Assembly (NCBI RefSeq): GCF_001905385.1
Contig: NZ_LIPF01000011.1
Location: 124,001-188,000, forward strand
Direction of reading: 5' to 3'
Length of the DNA stretch: 64,000 nucleotides
From: Streptomyces sp. CB02414
Lineage (GTDB): Bacteria; Actinomycetota; Actinomycetes; Streptomycetales; Streptomycetaceae
Position 1 is the stretch's first letter; each line of letters opens with the position of its first letter. A program made the position numbers and the translations under genes. The notes beneath the pieces were generated by a model. That model saw only the letters and a list, made by a program, of their open reading frames with translations. It was not told where the DNA came from and made no database searches. Of this stretch, positions 59,817 through 64,000 are shown piece after piece.

Positions 59817-59842
59817 CCGACTGTGTCCTTTGACACGGTCGG
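59817..59842 (+). terminator. Terminator-like hairpin after conservon 1
   Basis: CCGACTGTGTC (59817-59827) pairs with GACACGGTCGG (59832-59842), including one G-U pair, with loop CTTT. Confidence 0.65.
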
Positions 59843-59970
59843 CCCGGCCGTTCATAACGTTTCGGCAGAGGAATCGGGTGGTATCAACACGCGTCGCGGT
59901 CAACTGGTCTCGCTGCGCGCATGAACGCACCGTCTTTTGACGGGCCTCGCTCTTTATGACCGTTTTATCT

Positions 59971-59994
59971 GGGGCTTACATCACGTGTAACCCC
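59971..59994. promoter_or_regulatory. Bulged palindrome upstream of cvnA2
   Basis: GGGG-c-TTACA-TCACG-TGTAA-CCCC: two arms of nine complementary bases interrupted by a single bulged C. It lies about 170 bp upstream of cvnA2 in an A+T-rich segment and could bind a dimeric regulator of conservon 2. Confidence 0.5.
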
Positions 59995-60164
59995 GGCGTT
60001 CCACTGTTTGGAAGAGCGCAGGTCGCCGTGCTGGAATGCCAGAACTGCCCAATGGTCAATCACGCACGAGACGTACTCAGCGGTAGCACGTACTCGTCGA
60101 CGGACTGGGCTCTGAGACACAGCGGCACGACGTAGGTGCCGACCGCCGAGAGGTTGTTGGTCGA

Positions 60165-63100
60165 GTGAGGCGAAGCAAGAACAGTCCCGAGCCATCGGCC
60201 CGGGGCAACTTCACCCCGCCGCCGCGTACAGCGGCGCCCGCCCCCGTGCCCGCTGCGGAACCCAAGGAGGAACCCGCTCCGAGCGGCGGCCGTTTCTCCC
60301 CGCGCAACTGGCGGGTGACCACCCGGCTGAACGCGATCCTGCTCATTCCCGTGCTGGTCGGCCTGGTCATGGGCGGCTTCCAGGTGAAGAGCTCGATCGA
60401 CACCTGGTCGGACGCCGAGGACGCCGAGAGCACCGCGCGCCTGGTGCAGGCCTCGCTGGACTACGCGAACGCCCTCTACAACGAGCGCGACACCACCGCC
60501 GCGCCGCTCCTGCAGGGCAAGGGCCAGAAGGACGACGCCGTCGTCAAGGCCCGCCAGGCCACCGACGAGGCGGCCGACGTCTTCGACGAGGCGGCGCAGG
60601 GCATGCCGTCCAAGCCAGGCCTGGAGCGCCGGCTGAAGGTGTTCCGCGAGCAGGAGCCCAAGCTCCAGTCGCTGCGTGTGGCCGCCTACACCTCCAAGCT
60701 CAAGGGCGTGGAGACCGAGGAGGGCTACACCGGCGTCGCCCACCCCTTGATGGAGTTCGCCAACGAGCTCGGTCTGGGCACCGGCAACATCACCTCCTAC
60801 GGCCGTACCGTCTACGCGATCTCCCTGACCAAGGCGGCGCTCTCCCTGGAGCGTTCCATCGGCATGCACATGCTGGTCAAGCCGGGTCCGGAGCCGAGCC
60901 ACCTCGCCAGCCAGCGCGTCGCCCTCTCCTCGTACGCCTACCTCGAGCGCATCGCGATCGAGGAGTACATCGGCGGCGGCACCGAGGCGGACGCGCAGAA
61001 GCTCGAGGACGCCGAGGCGCAGCTCAAGGAGGACGGCGCGGCCATGGCCAAGGAGGCCAAGGCCAAGGACCCGGACTACGTCCCGCCGCCCACCAACCCG
61101 ACCACGATGGTCTCGGAGCTGGCCCAGCTGGAGTCCACGGACCCCAGCGCCCGGGCCGACCTGGCCGAGCAGGGCATCACGCCGGAAAACTGGTGGGCGG
61201 TCAACACCCTCAAGTTCGACGCGTACCAGAAGATCGAGTCGGACCTGGCCGACAAGGCGGTGACCGAGGCGTCCACGATCGCGGACGACGCCGAGCGGGA
61301 CGCCTACATCACGGGTGCCGCGGTCGTGATCGCGCTGCTCGCCGCGTTCATCCTGGCCGGCATGGTGGCCCGCCAGATGAGCCGCTCCATGCGCCAGCTG
61401 CGCACCGCCGCCTTCGGTATCGCCGAGCAGCGCCTGCCGATGCTGGTCGACCAGCTCTCCCGCACCGACCCCGGCCGGGTCGACACCCGTGTCGCGCCGA
61501 TCCCGATCACCTCGACCGACGAGATCGGCGAAGTCGCCCGCGCCTTCGACCAGGTGCACCGCGAGGCGGTCCGGCTCGCCTCCGAGCAGGCCCTGCTGCG
61601 GGGCAACATCAACGCGATCTTCACCAACCTGTCGCGCCGCAACCAGTCGCTGATCGAGGGCCAGCTGACCCTGATCACCGACCTGGAGAACAACGAGGCC
61701 GACCCCGACCAGCTGGAGAACCTCTTCCGGCTGGACCACCTGGCCACCCGCATGCGCCGCAACGGCGAGAACCTCCTGGTCCTCGCCGGCGAGGAGCCCG
61801 GCCGCCGCTGGGACCAGCCGGTCCCGCTGGTCGACGTGCTGCGCGCCGCCTCCTCCGAGGTGGAGCAGTACGAGCGCATCGAGCTGTCCGGCGTGCCCGA
61901 GGCCGAGATCCACGGCCGTGCCGTGACCGACCTCGTGCACCTGCTCGCCGAGCTGCTGGAGAACGCCACCACGTTCTCCTCCCCGCAGACCAAGGTCCGC
62001 GTCACCGCGACCCGGCTGCCCGACGGCCGCGTGATGGTCGAGATCCACGACAAGGGCATCGGCCTGACCGCCGAGGACTTCGCGGACATCAACCACAAGC
62101 TGGCCAACCCGCCGACCGTGGACGCCGCGATCTCGCAGCGCATGGGCCTGTTCGTGGTCGGCCGGCTGTCCGACCGGCACGGCATCCGCGTCCAGCTGCG
62201 CCCCTCCGGCGAGCAGGCGGGCACCACCTCGCTGGTCATGCTCCCGGACGCCATCACCCACGGTGGCGGCGGCGAGCACCAGCAGCGCGACGAGTTCACC
62301 GTCTCGCAGATCATCCCGGAGCAGAACTTCCAGGGTGAGAACTTCGCGCAGGTCGGTCAGCCCATGCGGACCGCCGCCGAACTCGGCTTCGACGACAGCC
62401 GGTACTCCGAGGTCCCCGACGACATACGCGAGCTCGATCCGGTCGGCCGCTCGCTGATGCGCGAGGAGCGGCGCGCGGCCCTGGAGGCCCAGTCGCACCC
62501 CGAGCTCACCGGTCCGGAGGAGCACGGCGGCCGCGAGGACACCGAGGCTCCCGGTTTCCAGGACCAGTTCACCGGCCAGCAGCCGGTCTACGACCAGGGC
62601 CGGGGCGGCTACCAGGACCAGCAGACCGGCGGGTACGACCAGCAGGCGTACGCCGACCAGCAGCAGACGGCGTACCAGGACCAGCAGCAGGCGTACGACG
62701 AGCAGTACTTCGCACCGAACGGCGGCCTGCCGCAGGGCGAGGGCTACCCGGCGGGCGGCTACCCGGACCCCTCGTACGGGGAACCGGCCGGGAACGGGCA
62801 CCAGTCGGGCAGCGTCGGTGCGCAGGAGGGCTACTCAGCCTTCGAACAGCGGCGCCACCAGGACGACTGGCCGCAGCAGGACGGGTATCAGAACGGCTAT
62901 CCGGACCAGTACCCCTCGGGGGCACCGGAGACGGAATCCGCGCAGGCCGCTGACGTGAACGAGGCGGACCGCGTAGGCTTCGACCGTCCGGGTCCGGCCG
63001 CCTCCGCCACCCACGAGATGACCGACGCCGGTCTCCCCCGCCGCGGATCCACCGCGGGCGGCGCGGGCAACGCCGGGCACGTGGGCCAGGAGACGCCGGC

Positions 63101-63434
63101 CGACACGGCCGGTGCGAACGGCACGGACAACTGGCGGTCGGCGAACGACGACCGCTGGCAGCAGGCGTCACAGCTGCGCAGGCCCAAGGCGGGCGGGGTG
63201 ACCTCCTCGGGGCTGCCGCGCCGGGTACCCAAGGCCAACCTGGTCGAGGGCACCGCCGAATCCACTCCCCAGGGAGGCCCACAGGTCTCCCGCGCTCCGG
63301 AGGATGTCCGGGGCAGGCTGAGCAACCTGCGGCGCGGCGTCGAACGGGGCCGCAACGCAGGCAGTGAAACGAACGGCCAGGACACAAGGAATGAACACCG
63401 TGGTCCTGACAGCACCTACAACCAGGAGCGTTAG
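60165..63434 (+). CDS. cvnA2: CvnA2: membrane sensor, histidine-kinase-like (conservon 2)
   Basis: A 1089-residue paralog of CvnA1 starting MRRSKNSPEPSARGNFTPPP from GTG. Architecture: a short Pro-rich N-terminus; TM1 (AILLIPVLVGLVMGGFQVKS); a helical extracellular domain; TM2 (YITGAAVVIALLAAFILAGM); HAMP; and kinase-like dimerisation and HATPase parts (LAELLENATTFSSP, VEIHDKGIGLTAEDFADINH). A Gln/Tyr/Gly-rich disordered region follows (repeats such as YQDQQQAYDEQYF). The conserved tail is AGGVTSSGLPRRVPKANLV..VSRAPEDVRGRL. The sensor domain differs strongly from CvnA1, while the catalytic core and tail are similar. It is the first gene of conservon 2. Confidence 0.93.
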   Translation: MRRSKNSPEPSARGNFTPPPRTAAPAPVPAAEPKEEPAPSGGRFSPRNWRVTTRLNAILLIPVLVGLVMGGFQVKSSIDTWSDAEDAESTARLVQASLDYANALYNERDTTAAPLLQGKGQKDDAVVKARQATDEAADVFDEAAQGMPSKPGLERRLKVFREQEPKLQSLRVAAYTSKLKGVETEEGYTGVAHPLMEFANELGLGTGNITSYGRTVYAISLTKAALSLERSIGMHMLVKPGPEPSHLASQRVALSSYAYLERIAIEEYIGGGTEADAQKLEDAEAQLKEDGAAMAKEAKAKDPDYVPPPTNPTTMVSELAQLESTDPSARADLAEQGITPENWWAVNTLKFDAYQKIESDLADKAVTEASTIADDAERDAYITGAAVVIALLAAFILAGMVARQMSRSMRQLRTAAFGIAEQRLPMLVDQLSRTDPGRVDTRVAPIPITSTDEIGEVARAFDQVHREAVRLASEQALLRGNINAIFTNLSRRNQSLIEGQLTLITDLENNEADPDQLENLFRLDHLATRMRRNGENLLVLAGEEPGRRWDQPVPLVDVLRAASSEVEQYERIELSGVPEAEIHGRAVTDLVHLLAELLENATTFSSPQTKVRVTATRLPDGRVMVEIHDKGIGLTAEDFADINHKLANPPTVDAAISQRMGLFVVGRLSDRHGIRVQLRPSGEQAGTTSLVMLPDAITHGGGGEHQQRDEFTVSQIIPEQNFQGENFAQVGQPMRTAAELGFDDSRYSEVPDDIRELDPVGRSLMREERRAALEAQSHPELTGPEEHGGREDTEAPGFQDQFTGQQPVYDQGRGGYQDQQTGGYDQQAYADQQQTAYQDQQQAYDEQYFAPNGGLPQGEGYPAGGYPDPSYGEPAGNGHQSGSVGAQEGYSAFEQRRHQDDWPQQDGYQNGYPDQYPSGAPETESAQAADVNEADRVGFDRPGPAASATHEMTDAGLPRRGSTAGGAGNAGHVGQETPADTAGANGTDNWRSANDDRWQQASQLRRPKAGGVTSSGLPRRVPKANLVEGTAESTPQGGPQVSRAPEDVRGRLSNLRRGVERGRNAGSETNGQDTRNEHRGPDSTYNQER

Positions 63435-63435
63435 T

Positions 63436-63858
63436 GTGAGCCCGATGAGCCAGGCGGCACAGAACCTGAACTGGTTGATCACCAACTTCGTGGACAACAC
63501 CCCGGGGGTGTCCCACACGGTGGTGGTCTCCGCCGACGGACTCCTTCTCGCGATGTCCGAAGGGTTTCCGCGCGACCGCGCCGACCAGCTCGCCGCCGTC
63601 GCGTCCGGCCTGACCTCGCTGACCGCCGGTGCCTCGCGCATCTTCGAGGGCGGCAGCGTGAACCAGACGGTTGTGGAGATGGAGCGGGGATTCCTCTTCA
63701 TCATGTCCATCTCCGACGGTTCCTCCCTCGCGGTTCTTGCACACCCGGAGGCGGACATCGGTCTCATTGGGTACGAGATGGCACTTCTGGTGGACCGTGC
63801 CGGCACGGTCCTGACGCCCGACCTGCGGGCTGAGCTCCAGGGCAGCCTTCTCAACTAA
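63436..63858 (+). CDS. cvnB2: CvnB2: roadblock/LC7-domain protein (conservon 2)
   Basis: A 140-residue roadblock protein from GTG 63436, one base after the cvnA2 stop codon and eight bases after an AGGAG site. Sequence and length match CvnB1 almost exactly: GVSHTVVVSADGLLLAMSEG is identical, while later segments vary slightly (for example GGSVNQTVVEMERGFLFIMS). Strong conservation between the two systems suggests shared or competing partners. Confidence 0.94.
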   Translation: MSPMSQAAQNLNWLITNFVDNTPGVSHTVVVSADGLLLAMSEGFPRDRADQLAAVASGLTSLTAGASRIFEGGSVNQTVVEMERGFLFIMSISDGSSLAVLAHPEADIGLIGYEMALLVDRAGTVLTPDLRAELQGSLLN

Positions 63859-63952
63859 AGGACAGACGGTGCGTTTTGGCGTCCCGTGGCCGTAAAGTTT
63901 CGGGACGCGGCTCCACAGTGATGGATGCCCGGCACAGTCGGAGGAGGAAAAA

Positions 63953-64000
63953 GTGGCAACACCCCCAGGCGGTCCGTCTTCGGGCAACTGGTCGTACGGC
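63953..64000 (+). CDS. cvnC2: CvnC2: DUF742 protein, first codons only
   Basis: A GTG at 63953 preceded by GGAGGAAAA opens a frame, MATPPGGPSSGNWSYG, that runs off the window. Position after cvnB2 and the start sequence fit a DUF742 protein of conservon 2. Only 16 codons are visible, so identity rests on context. Confidence 0.7.
   Translation, partial: MATPPGGPSSGNWSYG

Larger units (their letters stand above)
59755..60164. other. 410-bp region between conservons 1 and 2
   Basis: No gene is evident. It holds a perfect dyad (59788-59805), a terminator-like hairpin (59817-59842) and a bulged palindrome (59971-59994). The A+T-rich sequence around 59880-60000 is the likely cvnA2 promoter region. 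Confidence 0.6.

Noticed and set aside
62560..62940. Separate repeat locus in the Gln/Tyr-rich part of cvnA2
   Set aside because: The DNA repeats arise from the disordered protein region itself and stay in frame. They are part of the gene, not an independent element.

Overview
The window is chromosomal DNA of a Streptomyces species. GC is very high with strong third-position GC bias, GTG starts are common, and the genes include nsdA, glcP1, absB-type rnc, ndgR, hupS and two conservons. Gene content and order resemble the S. coelicolor core chromosome. Nearly everything is ordinary core-genome DNA; no phage, insertion sequence, CRISPR array or biosynthetic cluster was seen.

Layout. (1) 1-2446: a minus-strand rpsP-khpA-rimM-trmD translation operon and a SprT-like gene. 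(2) 3131-8474: a methyltransferase, a lipoprotein, an FtsH protease and ffh. (3) 8584-12745: the nitrogen unit amtB-glnK-glnD behind a GlnR-type operator. (4) 13135-17122: nsdA, a primase/polymerase-domain protein and ftsY. (5) 17299-20710: an NCS1 nucleobase permease, a frameshifted small gene and glcP1 with a LacI-type operator. (6) 20927-29429: smc, a coiled-coil small protein, acyP, a CAP-domain protein, an HxlR regulator, mutM, rnc and rpmF. (7) 29432-36705: a DUF177 protein, a SepIVA/DivIVA-like protein, coaD, rsmD, recG and a FakA-like kinase. (8) 36970-42861: rpmB, thiD-thiL, a stand-alone Lrp/AsnC domain, a DUF3515-like relic, ddlA, gpsA and plsC. (9) 43005-48391: cofC, hupS, leuCD and ndgR. 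(10) 48467-53260: decayed genes, a five-tRNA Gln/Glu array, a HAD hydrolase, a RidA-like protein, gltX and a FAH-family hydrolase. (11) 53318-64000: a fold-back repeat, a small repeated-motif protein, conservon 1 (cvnA1-B1-C1-D1) and most of conservon 2 (cvnA2-B2 and the first codons of cvnC2).

How it works together. Protein targeting (ffh, ftsY), ribosome maturation (rimM, trmD, rsmD, rpsP, rpmF, rpmB), chromosome maintenance (smc, recG, mutM, hupS), envelope synthesis (ddlA, plsC, gpsA) and nitrogen sensing (amtB-glnK-glnD) are interleaved. GluRS lies 1.4 kb upstream of tRNA-Glu and tRNA-Gln genes. The two adjacent conservons encode paralogous membrane kinase-like/GTPase signalling complexes.

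The most noteworthy points are a shared C-terminal tail module in CvnA1 and CvnA2, three decayed genes caught at different stages, a 185-bp fold-back repeat, a perfect 24-bp palindrome in the rpmB leader, and layered control elements upstream of amtB and glcP1.
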